Of a stretch of DNA of 64,000 nt, positions 20,313 through 31,801 are shown piece by piece. The notes beneath the pieces were generated by a model. That model searched no databases. It was given only the letters and a program-made list of their open reading frames with translations, and was not told the DNA's origin. The stretch's first letter is position 1. Each line of letters starts with the position of its first letter. This DNA is from Xylona heveae TC161 (lineage: Eukaryota; Ascomycota; Xylonomycetes; Xylonales; Xylonaceae): contig NW_017264203.1 of assembly GCF_001619985.1 (NCBI RefSeq), forward strand, positions 906,081-970,080, given 5' to 3'. The position numbers and the translations under genes were made by a program.

Positions 20313-22991
20313 ATGAGTTGTACGCACGTTAACGCTGCAGGTTTGTGCGCTCTTCCTTATCGTATTTGTGATAGAAGCTCATTATTATTCAGAACTTAGG
20401 CCTCCAGGGCCTAACCAGGCAGTGTACCGCGAGGACTGTACGCAGTGTTTTGATTCGATTGTGAGCTGCTTTCATGAAGTTGCCAAGTACTACACAGAGA
20501 TACTGACATGTTCTTCAAGGACGATCCTACAGGTCTTAATGTATGTCTCTACTGTTTCAACGGTGGGTGCACGGCAGAACGGCGCCACGCCTTATTACAT
20601 TATGAAACAATCAAACACCCTCTCGTGCTCAATGTCAAGAGGACGCGAAAACATGTCAAGGTAAGTCTTGAAGCCTTGCTTTAGCCGGTTATGTCTTTGC
20701 TTGGGATTTATCGAGCTCAAGCTGATCCGCGTACTTGCAAACCTAGCGTGATGAACCTCCACAGAAGATAACAAAGCTCGCTATCGCCGCGGAAACAGAA
20801 GCCGATCGCTACGATACTCAGCTGCAAGTGAACTGCTACGAGTGCGGCGTGAGTGACATAGATCAAGCTCAGGGCAGACTTCCTGCAGTGGTAGATGGTG
20901 TTATGAAAGCCATGACCTTTTCGCGTCAGGAAGAGGTCAAAGCGTGGGAGCAGGAAATCACACCGTGCGAGCATACTCTATGCCTGCAGCAGGAGCAGTC
21001 TAGGCAAATCGCTTCTCAAGGTCTGAAAGTCATTGCATTATCTTGCTAAAGAGGGGATGCTGACATTCTTTGTTTCAAGATTTGGGTCATTGTTCGATGT
21101 GTGATCTCAAGGAGAATCTTTGGCTTTGCTTGCAGTGCGGCAAGCTTGGATGCGGACGGGCTCAATTTGGTGGCGTTGGCGGCAATTCGCATGGCCTTGC
21201 TCATGCAGATGCCACAAATCATCCGGTCGCAGTAAAATTAGGGTCCATCACGCCAGAAGGGACTGCCGACATTTACTGTTACGCCTGCAATGATGAACGA
21301 ACGGATCCAGAGCTCGCTGCACATCTGGCCCACTGGGGCATCAATATTGCTGAACGAGAAAAAACTGAGAAGAGTCTGACGGAAATGCAAATAGAGCAGA
21401 ACCTGCGATGGGAGTTCTCCATGACAACAGAGGATGGGAAGGAATTGAAGCCGGTATTTGGGCCAGGCTTGACGGGCTTGAAGAATCTTGGAAACAGCTG
21501 CTATCTTGCCAGCATTCTTCAATGTCTATTCGCATTGCCGGTATTCAGGGAAAGATACTTTTCCCATGTCGATCTCGCTCCGGCCGCGTCTAAGCCCGCT
21601 GAAGACCTGGAAACTCAATTGCGTAAATTGGCCGACGGTCTCTTGTCTGGACGCTATTCTCGCCCCGATTCGGATGTGATTGCATCAGAACACTCTGCTG
21701 AGGTTCCCTATCAAAAAGGATTGGCTCCGGCCATGCTCAAGCACTTGATTGGCAGGGGTCATGAAGAATTCTCGACGATGAGGCAGCAAGATGCTTTTGA
21801 GTTGTTGATGCATCTTTTCAAGCTGATTACCCGTTCCTCCCACCCAAAACCTTTGAACGATCCGATTCAGGATTTCCGCTTTGTGATGGAACAGCGTCTA
21901 CAATGTCTGACCTGCAAAAAGGTGAGATATCGAACCGACGAAGTGGAAAATCTGAGTATTCCGGTCCCGGCTCGTAAAGTCTCAAGAGGGGCAGAGCAGG
22001 ACACTGAGGGAAAGGATGAGTACGAGTCAGTATCCTTAAAGGAATGCCTCGACACCTTCACTGCCGAGGAAATTGTCGAGTTCAAGTGCCCCTCATGTGG
22101 CAGCCAAGACGGTGTCAGCAAACGTTCACTTTTCAAAACCTTTCCCGCTGTGCTGGCGGTCAATGCCCGCCGTTTTCAGTTGGTTAACTGGGTACCCACC
22201 AAACTTGACATACCAGTCGTGGTTAATGATGAACCATTTGAACTCGACGAATACTTATCAAAGGGACTTCAAGCAGGGGAGGAAGCATTACCCGAGGATG
22301 CTGACGATAAAAGCGGCGCCTCCAGCTTCACTCCAAATGAGGCTGCACTATCCCAGCTTGAAGCCATGGGGTTTCCCCGTGTTCGTTGTGAAAAGGCTCT
22401 TCATGCGACTGGCAATACTGATGCGGAGGTTGCAATGAACTGGCTCTTTGAACACATGGAGGATCCTGACATTGATCAACCGCTTGACCTTGGTGGCTCT
22501 ACCGGGGCTTCCGTGAATCCCGAGCAGGTCGACATGCTAGGAAGCATGGGATTCAGTGCGCCGCAGGCTCGCAAGGCTCTTAAGGAGACAGGCGGGAATG
22601 TGGAGCGAGCGGTCGAATGGCTATTCAGTCATCCCGATGACCAGGGTGATTTTGGCGATGGAGCAGGTTCTTCGGAAGAGCCAACAGGTGCTCTAGAGAA
22701 GCCGCTCGCCGGTAGTGGGGACCTTCCCGCCAGGTTTCAACTTCAGTCAATCGTCTGCCACAAGGGCGGGTCAATTCACGCAGGGTAGGTGACCTTGAGG
22801 CTTTCTATAGATCATGTAACCATTGGGATGCTAATACTATCGCTAGACACTACGTTGCATTTATTCGCAAGGAGCTTCCGGATGAGATTGGCAAATCATG
22901 GGTATTGTTCAACGACGAAAAAGTCGTCAAGGCGGTTGATGTGGACGAGATGAAAAAATTTGCATATGTGTATTTCTTCCGGCGTATATGA
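20313..22991 (+). CDS. UBP14: Ubiquitin C-terminal hydrolase Ubp14 (USP5/isopeptidase T type)
   Basis: Deubiquitinase that disassembles unanchored polyubiquitin chains, keeping free ubiquitin available for the proteasome pathway. Exons 20313-20340, 20393-20460, 20520-20660, 20747-21020, 21080-22784 and 22847-22991; 786 aa. An N-terminal variant zinc-finger region (CLYCFNGGC, HALLHYETIKHPLVLNVK) is followed by the ZnF-UBP finger (CSMCDLKENLWLCLQCGKLG, about 175-240). The Cys box GLKNLGNSCYLASILQ has its catalytic Cys near residue 311. Two UBA domains follow (SQLEAMGFPRVRCEKAL about 590-630; VDMLGSMGFSAPQARKAL about 655-695). The His box GGSIHAGHYVAFIRK is split by the last intron. The short ATG exon (MSCTHVNAA) is chosen because it joins in frame to ELRPPGPNQAVYREDCTQCF. 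Confidence 0.95.
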
Positions 22992-23751
22992 GATAGAATG
23001 GAGCAATGGCGGGGGGAGCGTTTCAATGTAGTTGACTGGTGTACGGGAGAGAAAATGTGTAGCGGGATAGCTGAACAAACTAATCAAAAGAGCAAGACTT
23101 TGAGAGTTTCGTTTCTCTCCATCTGCCCAATCTTCTAATAAATCGAGATGCGCCGTGTGCACAAGCAAGATAGCTTTTCATGAGTAAGGGGTGAAAAGGG
23201 TCGATTATGCACAGCAAATATATCATTGGGCTACAGCTCAGTTATGACGTTAACAGAGTACTTGTATCATTTTTCTTTTGGTGGGTGGCTAGAACTAGAT
23301 GGATCGAGCGGATCTGTCAGCTACCTTAGGGAGGTGGAAAGGGTACAGAGGTACATTTGACGCATCAATTACGCTTTTCGTCTTCCGCGGCAATTTTCTG
23401 CTGTGGCGAAACAAATCAAAGGGCGAGCGTTAATCAGTGGATCTGATTACCCCCGCGGACTTGCAGTGGGGCTTACGCACGTGATCTCGGTTTTATCTCT
23501 CTTGGATCCGCTTGATGGACCCCCGAGTCCGAGCTCGCGTCTCTATTGGTGGAAAGCTCTCTGGTTGATCAAATCGTCACTGCACACCCTCCACCATCTT
23601 CACTCTTCGCTCCCATTTCTTCTTTCGCCCTCTCGCCTTTGCTCGACTTTCTTACAACCCATCTACCCACCAATCCATCAAAGCTCACTATCAAACAATC
23701 CATCAATTCGAGTCGATATTCTTCATCCATTCCATCATCATATCTTCAGCC
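22992..23751. promoter_or_regulatory. UBP14 3' flank and ISU1 promoter with CT-rich leader
   Basis: About 760 bases. The ISU1-proximal 170 bases are strongly pyrimidine-rich, as in leaders of highly expressed fungal genes. An ATTGG (inverted CCAAT) lies at 23545-23549, and ATCTGATTA at 23441-23449 resembles the GATA-type iron-repressor site with one mismatch. Iron control through the CCAAT complex or a GATA repressor is plausible for this gene but is inference only. Confidence 0.4.
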
Positions 23752-24595
23752 ATGTTTAGCAGAACTATTGCGACCGCTGCACCTCGCGCTGCGGGCCGGG
23801 TTTTTGCCTCTGCTACGCGCCCCAGCATGATTGCACCTCTTCAGCGTTCGGCTCCCGCAGCTGCCGTCTTCCAGACAAGACGAAGCTACCATGAGAAAGA
23901 TAAGTGTCCCATCTCGACAATTGGTCCCGATTAGCCTTAGATGAGTCTGGTTGCAATATTTTCCACTCGCATTTTGAGAGACGATATTTCAGCCAGCTCA
24001 AGTTGCCCATTGATATTCCGCGATATTATCCCCATCATCATCTCTTTCGAACGCTCAGCTAACATTTACATTACTGCTCGACCACTACAGTCGTCCTCGC
24101 AATGTCGGATCGATGAACAAGACCGATACCGATGTTGGAACGGGTTTGGTCGGTGCCCCGGCATGTGGCGATGTTATGAAGCTCCAGATCCGGGTCGACC
24201 CGAAGGACAACACTATTAGTGAGGTCAAGTTTAAGACTTTTGGCTGCGGCAGTGCAATTGCAAGCTCCAGTTACCTCACTGAACTCGTTCGTGGCATGAG
24301 TCTCGAGGATGCCGCCCGGATCCGAAACACCGAGATTGCCAAGGAGCTCTGCTTACCTCCCGTCAAGCGTGCGTTTCCTTTCAACTACCAAAATTTCTAT
24401 TTTTGCAATATTGTAGCTAACCTTTGAACAGTGCACTGCTCTATGCTTGCCGAGGACGCTATCAAGTCGGCCATCTCCAACTACTACACCAAGAACCCCA
24501 AGACTGCCACAACTAACCTCGGCGGCACTGGCGCTGCGATGCCCAAGATCGAGGTTGAGACCGTCAAAACCACCGACAGCCAGCCGAGTGCTTAA
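23752..24595 (+). CDS. ISU1: Mitochondrial iron-sulfur cluster scaffold Isu1 (IscU)
   Basis: Scaffold on which Nfs1-Isd11 and frataxin build [2Fe-2S] clusters in the mitochondrial matrix. Preferred exons are 23752-23899, 24075-24368 and 24432-24595; 201 aa. An Arg/Ala-rich presequence of about 45 residues leads to SYHEK, then VLDHYSRPRNVGSMNK. Cluster-ligand cysteines are in GAPACGD, FGCGSAIASS and LHCSMLAEDA, and the Hsp70-binding LPPVK motif is intact. The first junction only gives the invariant VLDHYS segment if the intron begins AT (ATAAGT) and ends AC. A GT-AG alternative, exon end 23903 to exon start 24091, is also in frame but deletes those six residues. The C-terminal tail is Thr/Gly-rich and longer than in bacteria. 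Confidence 0.95.
23900..24074 (+). other. Candidate AT-AC intron with U2-type signals in ISU1
   Basis: The 175-nt interval starts ATAAGT and ends TTAC. A CTAAC branch-like site lies at 24059-24063, 11-12 bases before the 3' end. Splicing here produces HEKVLDHYSRPRN, which matches the universal IscU N-terminal helix. The donor is not the U12 consensus ATATCCTT and the branch is not TTCCTTAAC, so it fits the rare U2-dependent AT-AC class. The overlapping GT (23904) and AG (24090) allow a frame-keeping competitor. Confidence 0.7.
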
Positions 24596-25379
24596 ATTAA
24601 TCGGTTTCATCTGAATATTTTAAATTGCATAAGGCTGCTGTAGAAATTGTTTGGTGGTTTTTGGCTTTCTCATGTGATTCCCATACGAATTTGCGGTTCC
24701 CTTTTTCTCACTTCTTTTTTTCACAAGTACGGCGCAGAATAGCTCGAGGCTTTACTTCAGCGGTTCAATTTGACTATTTTCTACATCCTTATGTTATTGC
24801 TCGGCTTTTCAATGCTACGATTTCTGGGGCATAGTATGAATTTGCCCGGTGGGGTTAGGCTGGAGTCGAAAAAAGGTGTCGGTGGCTGTGGCGACATCCA
24901 GTCTCTTTAAGAGTTGTGAAAAAGATTGGTATTGCTTTCCATCGGAGTGGTCGTTGTGGTGTTGTCGATGAGGAGTGGCCATCGTTAAATCGATATGATG
25001 GGGTCGGCGTATCAAATCTCTCTTATGACCATAAGCTTTATATTTATATTCCATTTGCTACGAGCTATCTTGGTTCATTGTGTAAACTATTTCTTTCGAT
25101 AAATGTCAAAATTTATTTCGACAATTCTTAAGATAACTGTCAATATGGAACAAGAAATGTTTCTGAATAAATGGCAAGGCAAAGGTGATTCATTTTGTTC
25201 TTTCGACAATAAAAAAGGCATCTCAGTCGAGTACGAAGATTTTTTTGAGTGAATAGAGAATCCATGGAGCTTAAGGTGAAATAAAATAAAATGAAATTGA
25301 TTTCCAGGGCTCCGCTGGTAATATGCTAGTGTAATGCATTTTAGTAAAGACAAAGAGACCTATGTTTGCTTCGTGCTCG
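24596..25379. other. Convergent 3' intergenic region ISU1-CSN3
   Basis: About 785 AT-rich bases between converging genes. The ISU1 side has T-rich candidate polyadenylation sequence (24695-24725). No credible coding frame or RNA gene seen. Confidence 0.55.
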
Positions 25380-27232
25380 CTAGTACTCCTCCATTAGATC
25401 CTCATCCATGGGCATCTCTTCCCAAGGCGGTTCTGGGCCAGAACCTGGCTGATCCTTGGTACCCATACCTCTTCTGGATCTGCGCGAAAAATCAACAAAG
25501 TCCTTTCGCAAGCTCATGCGTACATCCATTTCCTTGACCTGATCTGCCAGCGCGAGAACTCGAGCAGTGGTCTCCTGAAGCTCTTGAAACTGCTCTTCTT
25601 CAGACACGGCGAGCGGGCCAGTCGTTGAGTCAGACGCAAAGCATAGCACTGTGTTTGACGGTTGCTTCAGTTCAAGTCCGTCATTCGATGTGGCCGGGGG
25701 TTTGCTATCTCGACATTCAAGTGAGGCGTTGAGATGGCGGTCTCTGATAAGGGACAAAATGTACTCTTGCGCTCTAGCTGGATCAGCTGGAAGAGCAGAG
25801 GTGAGCTGGCCGACTTCTTCGAGCGATAATGCAGAATAAATTTCCTCCAGTTTGATGATTGCATAGCGCCTGCGCGACTCGAGAAGCTCGAGGGTGAGCC
25901 CTTCGTTGGAGTCCTAACATCATTATATCAGGTCAGTGATTTTGAGAGAGCGATATTAAATTAGTTTCGGCGGTCTCGAGCAGGAAGAATCAGAAAAGCA
26001 ATTGACGTACCGTTTGCCATATCTCCTTTCCCGCCTCAATTTCAGCTATCAGCTCATCTATGGAACCCTTGAAATAGGTGTCGACCAGGACATCGTAATG
26101 CCTGGCTGCAGCTCTATAGGCTTTCGCTGCAAGATGCGAGGTAGCTCTTGGCATTGTCTTGGCCTATCCATCGCACATGATTAGACTGCACTCTTGTATC
26201 AGATAATATTAAGACTGTTCCAACTCACATCTCCGCCCGATAGTAGACGAACTAGAACCCATCTCTTGTATGCTATTACCATCAAATTGCTCACAGCATT
26301 GTCAACCGGTGCCATGATGATGGAAGCGAGAGTTATCTCAGCCTTTTCCCATTGTCGAAGCCCAATGTAGATCTGCGCACACCAAAGACTATATTGTAAA
26401 AACTCTTGGTAAGTCACTGCCCCAGTCAGACCAGAGCCGGTCGTAATCGTAAGAAGGGCGCCAGGCCGAATTTCATTTATGGAAGCCTGAATAGAGACTG
26501 AAGGGATATAGTCTTCTGGCGTATCCGGGAAGTGTCTTATTATGTTATCAATGACGGGAAGGGCTGGCGGATATGATCCACCCAGTAAGCAGAGCTGTGC
26601 GAAGAGATTGTGATTAGACGTATAGGTTGAGGCTGTTGGATCGAGCCGGAGAATGGCTGTCTGAACTGGATCAATGGCCATCGCAGGCTGGCGCAGGCTG
26701 TTAGAAACAGTAAGAAGGTCCATTGACTGGGGGGACACCTACATTGTTCCAGTAGATAGCAGTATTTGTGGCCGTCTCCAACACTCTGCGCCACTCCAGC
26801 CCGGCATATCGCACCTGTATGGGATCGAATTGCTCCAAAAACTCGACGATTTTCGGCCAGAGTTTCCAATCAGGCAGGACCAGAGATACGCCAGGCCGCG
26901 CGCTATCCTCTGGGCTTAATGCAACAGCATGGATATGAGCGAGGAGAGTGTAAAGGTAAGGTATCGTGTGTCTAGAAGGAACGAAAACCTGTCGAGGAGC
27001 AAGAGTGTTAGCACCAAACCGCTACAAGGTGAAAGAACAGGACAAAATTGCTGCAACTCACGTTGAGCAGGTCGCCGCCGCCAGCGACCCCTCCTAGAAG
27101 TAGATTTGCTGGTGTCTGGTTGAGGATCTGGAGTATAGTCTTGATCTGCTTTTCATATTCTGCATCTGGTAAAGGCTGCGTTGGGGGCGGATGTGGAGGA
27201 AACGCCAGTAGTTGTGACAAAAGGGCCTCCAT
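25380..27232 (-). CDS. CSN3: COP9 signalosome subunit 3
   Basis: PCI-domain subunit of the COP9 signalosome, which removes Nedd8 from cullins and controls development and secondary metabolism in moulds. Exons 27232-27062, 26988-26743, 26687-26229, 26163-26011 and 25913-25380 (minus strand); 520 aa. Starts MEALLSQLLAFPPHPPP. The helical-repeat region includes WKLWPKIVEFLEQFDPIQVR and AMAIDPVQTAILRLDPTAS. The PCI-like part covers QYSLWCAQIYIGLRQWEKAE, AKAYRAAARHYDVLVDTYF and LEEIYSALSLEEVGQL. An acidic tail ends PMDEDLMEEY. The second intron (26688-26742, 55 nt) was set by a TTCTAAC branch and CGCCAG acceptor; a nearer CAG would leave an impossible 16-nt intron. Start codon: longer in-frame upstream ATG at 27409 rejected because that stretch lacks family similarity. 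Confidence 0.9.
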
Positions 27233-27984
27233 GTTGACGGTAAGGTTCCTTGCTAAGAAGGCAGTAGGTGAGTAGCAGGGTTCAGGGTTGGATTTAGAAT
27301 GGGCACTAGAAGTTCGATGTAAAGAGATGACAACCACGTTTGTTCCAGTTTCGTTCAGTTCCGCGATAGAATTTGAGGAAGACCAGTCCCAAATGTCGAC
27401 AACTTTCACCCGCGTTCAGTAACTGGCAGACACGGCTCCCTGGTAGAGACGTGAAATGCTCCACGCAATGGCTTTGACGAGTACCGTTGGCTTGGGCCGA
27501 AACATGAGTTAAGAGACAAAATCATTCATCATCATCGCAGCTCTAGTCTTAATTGAGAGAAAGTGAGGGTTGAGATAATTAGCGTAGCTTGTCTAGCTCA
27601 AGTTATTGGAATAGAGTCGTATGCCTCGCCCGTCATCAGCCTAAACATTATAGTGAATTAGCATAAGGGATTACCCAGCAACCACATCATTAGATAATAG
27701 TGATAAGATTAGATTCTCACTGATAACCATGATGCATCGGATCGTTAGTTCGCCACACCGTCCCCTTCGGTCCCGCCCTCCGATTGTCGTTTTGAACTTT
27801 TGACTCAAAAGCTCATTATCGCTTTCTGCTCACACATCGCGGGGTATCAATTGCCCAAACAAATTCTTTTCTTTCTCTCTCCTCACAAATAAGGTACTCA
27901 CTCTTGGAAACAATTTTTTATATGCCAAATTCACCCTTTTCTGATCGCCAGCTTTTCTAATCCTCCCGTCAAAGATCACCGATC
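27233..27984. promoter_or_regulatory. Divergent promoter region CSN3/PRO2
   Basis: About 750 bases between divergent start codons. The PRO2 side has a CT-rich leader (27858-27890). AT-rich centre with short repeats of TTAGATAATAGTGATAAG type (27690-27712), which contain GATA cores. No gene seen. Confidence 0.5.
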
Positions 27985-29485
27985 ATGTCTCTCACGAATG
28001 CAACCCCTCTTGAAGTTGCGCAGGCCGCATCTTTATCTTCCCGAACCCTTGCTGTCCTCCCAAATGACGCACGCAATGAGGCATTGACTTCGATTCACAA
28101 AGCTCTCTCAGATGCAAAAGAAGAAATTTTGGCAGCGAACGCTCGAGACCTGGAAACAGCAAACAAGGCGGTTCTCAATGGAGAACTTAGCCAAAGCGTT
28201 CTCAAGCGTCTAGACCTGGGCCGCAAGGGCAAATGGGAGGACATGCTGAAGGGCATTCTGGATGTCCGAGACCTTGAAGATCCGAGTACGTTCAGACAAT
28301 GTCACAAGAACAGGAGCTACTTTGGGAAATCTTGGCTAACTGGAAGGTCTAATGCGCAGTGGGCAAGGTCACACTACGGACGCTGCTTGATGACGGCCTG
28401 ACTCTTGAGCGAGTTACTTGCCCAATCGGTGTCCTTCTGATCATCTTCGAGGCGCGTCCCGAAGTCATTGCCAATATTGCTTCTCTGGCCATTAAGTCGG
28501 GCAACGCCGCAATTCTGAAGGGTGCGTACATCTAAACTTCTCATTATATGTCTTCATGTGTTACAGAATTGACAGTCTATTCCCAACAGGCGGCAAAGAA
28601 TCCACCGAGTCCTTCGTCGCAATTTCCACCGTCATCTCACAAGCCCTGGACACAACATCCGTCCCCAAAGGCTCCATTCAACTCCTCAAGACACGCGACG
28701 TGATCCCATCTCTACTTTCGCTTGACCGATATATCGATCTTGTTATCCCCAGAGGCTCAAATGACCTCGTGCGGTACATTAAGAATAACACTCGAATTCC
28801 GGTTCTTGGCCACTCGGATGGCATTTGCCATGTCTATATTCACGATGATGCGGACAAGGACACCACTGTCAAGGTTGTAGTCGACTGTAAGACGGATTAC
28901 CCTGCCGCATGCAACGCAGTGGAGACGCTTCTTGTCCATGAACATGTTTTGTCGACAGTCCTCCCTGCTGTTGCGGAAGCTCTCTTAGCTAAGGGTGTTT
29001 CCCTGCGATGCGACGAACATTCTAAGGCTGCTCTAGCTGCTGCTCTTCCCAAGCACCTCGCAGTGCTGCTGCAGGACGTCTCAGAGGCGGACTGGGACAC
29101 TGAATACACGGACCTCATTCTCTCGATCAAGACCATCCCTACAACAGACTCTGTCTCAAAAGCCATTGATCATATCAACAGACACTCTTCACATCACACG
29201 GATGCGATCCTGACTACGTCCGAAGAGACTGCCAACAAGTTTTTGGCGGGCGTGGACAGTGCTGACGTCTTCTGGAACGCAAGCACGCGCATGGCGGACG
29301 GCATGCGCTTCGGATTTGGCACGGAGGTTGGCATCAGCACGAATAAAATTCACGCCCGAGGTCCTGTAGGTCTGGAGGGTTTGATGGTCTACAAGTACCT
29401 GATCCGGGGAAATGGCCATGCTGCTGGGGATTATTTTGAGGGCGAAGGAGGAAAGAAGTGGAAGCATCAGCGTTTGGCATTCTAG
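27985..29485 (+). CDS. PRO2: Gamma-glutamyl phosphate reductase (proline synthesis)
   Basis: Reduces L-glutamyl-5-phosphate to glutamate-5-semialdehyde with NADPH, the second step of proline synthesis from glutamate, in the cytosol. Exons 27985-28285, 28360-28521 and 28590-29485; 452 aa, the expected size. The N-terminal NADPH-binding half has [20 protein letters not shown] and [17 protein letters not shown]. The catalytic cysteine is in [19 protein letters not shown]. The C-terminal [20 protein letters not shown] and [16 protein letters not shown] are strongly conserved. It is the monofunctional fungal type, not fused to glutamate kinase. Confidence 0.96.
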
Positions 29486-29861
29486 ATTACCCCCCTTATA
29501 CCTAAAAGTTGTAGAGTGTGCGTGACACCACAGGTCCTACTGTAATAATAAAAGTCTTTTCTGGAACATTTGGCTGAGAAGCAACCATTTAATGCATCCA
29601 CTCAAAAAATCCAATGGGTCTTTGTATGCGATCGATAGCACTTCTCAATGGGCGGTCACAGGTATCGGATCAGCGGAATGGAGAATATTTGTAGGACCGA
29701 CATCGGACAACATTTTGAATTCATAGCTGCTAGTCTGGGTACATGGGAACTTGTCCTTTCCGAGTCTCGATAAGCAAGTATGAAAAGAATCATAACCTTC
29801 CCTGTCCCAACGCCTCCTAGCAAGGTCAAGACAACGGCTTTCCTCCGACTGAAGTCGTCGC
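29486..29861. other. Convergent 3' intergenic region PRO2-RPL18
   Basis: About 375 bases between converging stop codons. AATAATAAAAG near 29545 is a likely PRO2 polyadenylation signal. No gene seen. Confidence 0.55.
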
Positions 29862-30741
29862 TTAGACCTTGAAACCCCGCGACCGTCTCCGGCCACGAGC
29901 ACGCTCGAACTTCCGACCCTTGCTCTCGACGTAGGGTTTCTAAAAGGATAATCAGCCTCTCGCAAAACTTTGTAAAACCATCCAAGTATAGAATTCCGAC
30001 GCACCTTGTGGCTGTGGGGGCCGAAACCGAAGTGCTTGACAGCCTCACGGGCGTTCTTGGGGCCTCTAAGGAGGAGGGTGTTGGCACCGGTGGGGGCACG
30101 TTGAGCGAGCTGGTCCAAGGTCAAAGTCTCACCACCGGCAGCCTCGATCCGGGCACGGGCGGTGGTGGTGAAGCGGAGGGCAGCAACGGAGAGCTTGGGG
30201 ATCGTCAAGAGACGGTTGTCATCGGTGACAGTGCCGACAACAACAACGGTCTTGCCCTTGTGGGTCTCACCGGCCTGTCTGCTGGCGGCGTTGGCGACAA
30301 TGCGCGACAGCGACACGGGGGGACGGTTGATCTTGGACATAAAAAGGCGACGGAGGACAGCCTTGTTGAAGTCGGAGTCGGTACGGCCTATTCAAGACGA
30401 AACTTTTTAGTCTTCTTTGATTTCCCGGGTTTCGTTGTCTTTGTCAATCGAGGTTCAGGCGGGTCTAAACGTACGGGCAAGGAAGCGGTAAAGCTTCACC
30501 AAGAGCTTAAGGTAGGGGTTGTCGCTCTTGGGCGCCTTCCGGTGGCTGTTCCGAACATGATGACGGTCCAAGTCGATACCTGAAGTTCGAAATCGAAAAA
30601 TTAGCCCTCCGATTCCCTAATCACCCATTCCATCCTTGTACGGCATCATTTCATCCAAAAAAATTCCCGTTTCGCAATTCCGAATCTTTCAGATGAAAAT
30701 CTCGCGCTCGTTCCATCGTCCACTGGGGTTCACATACCCAT
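29862..30741 (-). CDS. RPL18: 60S ribosomal protein L18 (eL18)
   Basis: Structural protein of the large cytosolic ribosomal subunit. Exons 30741-30738, 30579-30475, 30387-30005 and 29939-29862 (minus strand); 189 aa. The first coding exon is just ATGG, joined to [20 protein letters not shown]. This is followed by [56 protein letters not shown] and the basic tail [18 protein letters not shown]. Residue order and length match eukaryotic eL18. A start inside exon 3 (MSKINRPP) would lose the conserved N terminus, so the 4-nt exon is preferred. Introns near the 5' end are typical of ribosomal protein genes. Confidence 0.95.
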
Positions 30742-31801
30742 CTTGTCGGCTGGTTATCGCTATTGTCGTTGTCGTCGTGAAATTCGCTCGGGGCTTGTGG
30801 TTGAACTTCGCCGTCGCTTAGGTGTCTTGGCCGACGCAGAGTGCGATAGGGCTAGGGCAACTTCTTCCTCCATCGTTAGCTCGCTTCGACTCTTAATTCC
30901 CCCATGGCCTTGTCGCTAAGGTATCAGGTACGTCTCGTCCAGCATAATTTCAGTGGCGGGAGTGGGGTCCGCAACCCGTCACTTCGTTATGGAAAGATAC
31001 AGCCGAACCAGTCGCCTTTGGAGACCAATTGCAACCGACGGACCCTTTACGGAGTATGCAGCTGAACATGCGAAGGTTGATCCGCAGGACGAAAGGACTT
31101 CGAGAACGATGTGCATACCTGGCATACCACTTATTCACATATTATAATACAAATGATAGCGTATGCCCTATCCTGAGCGTACTGTCCTTTGTGCTCCGCT
31201 AAGAGGAGTTGTTCTCCTTCCCATTGCTTTTGTGGTCGAAAGCGCTCACCCTGCAAATATATGAAATCAGTGTGAATAGCTGGTGAGATTCGACCTGACA
31301 CAAATCTTAGTCAAGCTTTTTTTTTTTTTTTTTTTTATTTAAATTACAATCTATCGACCCGAGCGGCTCCAACAATCTGCCCTATCCTCTAAAATACAGA
31401 ATGCATGTAGCTCGATAGATACAGGATATATTTTATACTGGTCGCGGATGATAAAAACAAGAATTAGGTTCGTTCCTTGGATTGTACAGACGAGGGCCAA
31501 AAGTTGTGGCCCTCCGTGGTTATGGTTTCAAACGCTTAGCAGCCTGCCCTGAATGCGCCCGCTACCAAATATGCAAGCCGAAATATAAAAGAAGTGGACC
31601 AAGTCTCGGCGATTTCGAATGGCCATATGCTTTCAATGAATGAGCCGTCGACAGGGCTCGATGTACAGGAGGAGTCGTGACACTCTGGGAAATGCGTCGC
31701 GTGCCGTACCAAGACTGTCGGTCACAAAAGACGTTTGAGCATATCAATGACCTGGTGTATGTGCCACGAAACAAGAAGGGAGGGCGATTTTCGATCACTC
31801 C
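30742..31801. other. Intergenic region 5' of RPL18 and 3' of the carrier gene
   Basis: About 1,060 bases. The first ~200 are the RPL18 promoter/leader. A 20-nt T run lies at 31317-31336. The region 31440-31801 is 3' flank of the minus-strand carrier. Open frames of about 60-78 codons show no motif. No tRNA or snoRNA fold was recognised. Confidence 0.5.

Noticed and set aside
23900-24074. U12-type classification of the ISU1 AT-AC intron
   Set aside because: The donor is ATAAGT, not ATATCCTT, and the branch region lacks TTCCTTAAC, so a U2-type assignment fits better.
23904-24090. Standard GT-AG model for the first ISU1 intron
   Set aside because: It keeps frame but deletes the invariant VLDHYS segment; the AT-AC reading restores it exactly. 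Kept only as a possible alternative isoform.
26727-26742. 16-nt intron in CSN3
   Set aside because: Too short for the spliceosome; the 55-nt intron with a CTAAC branch site keeps frame and gives a better protein.
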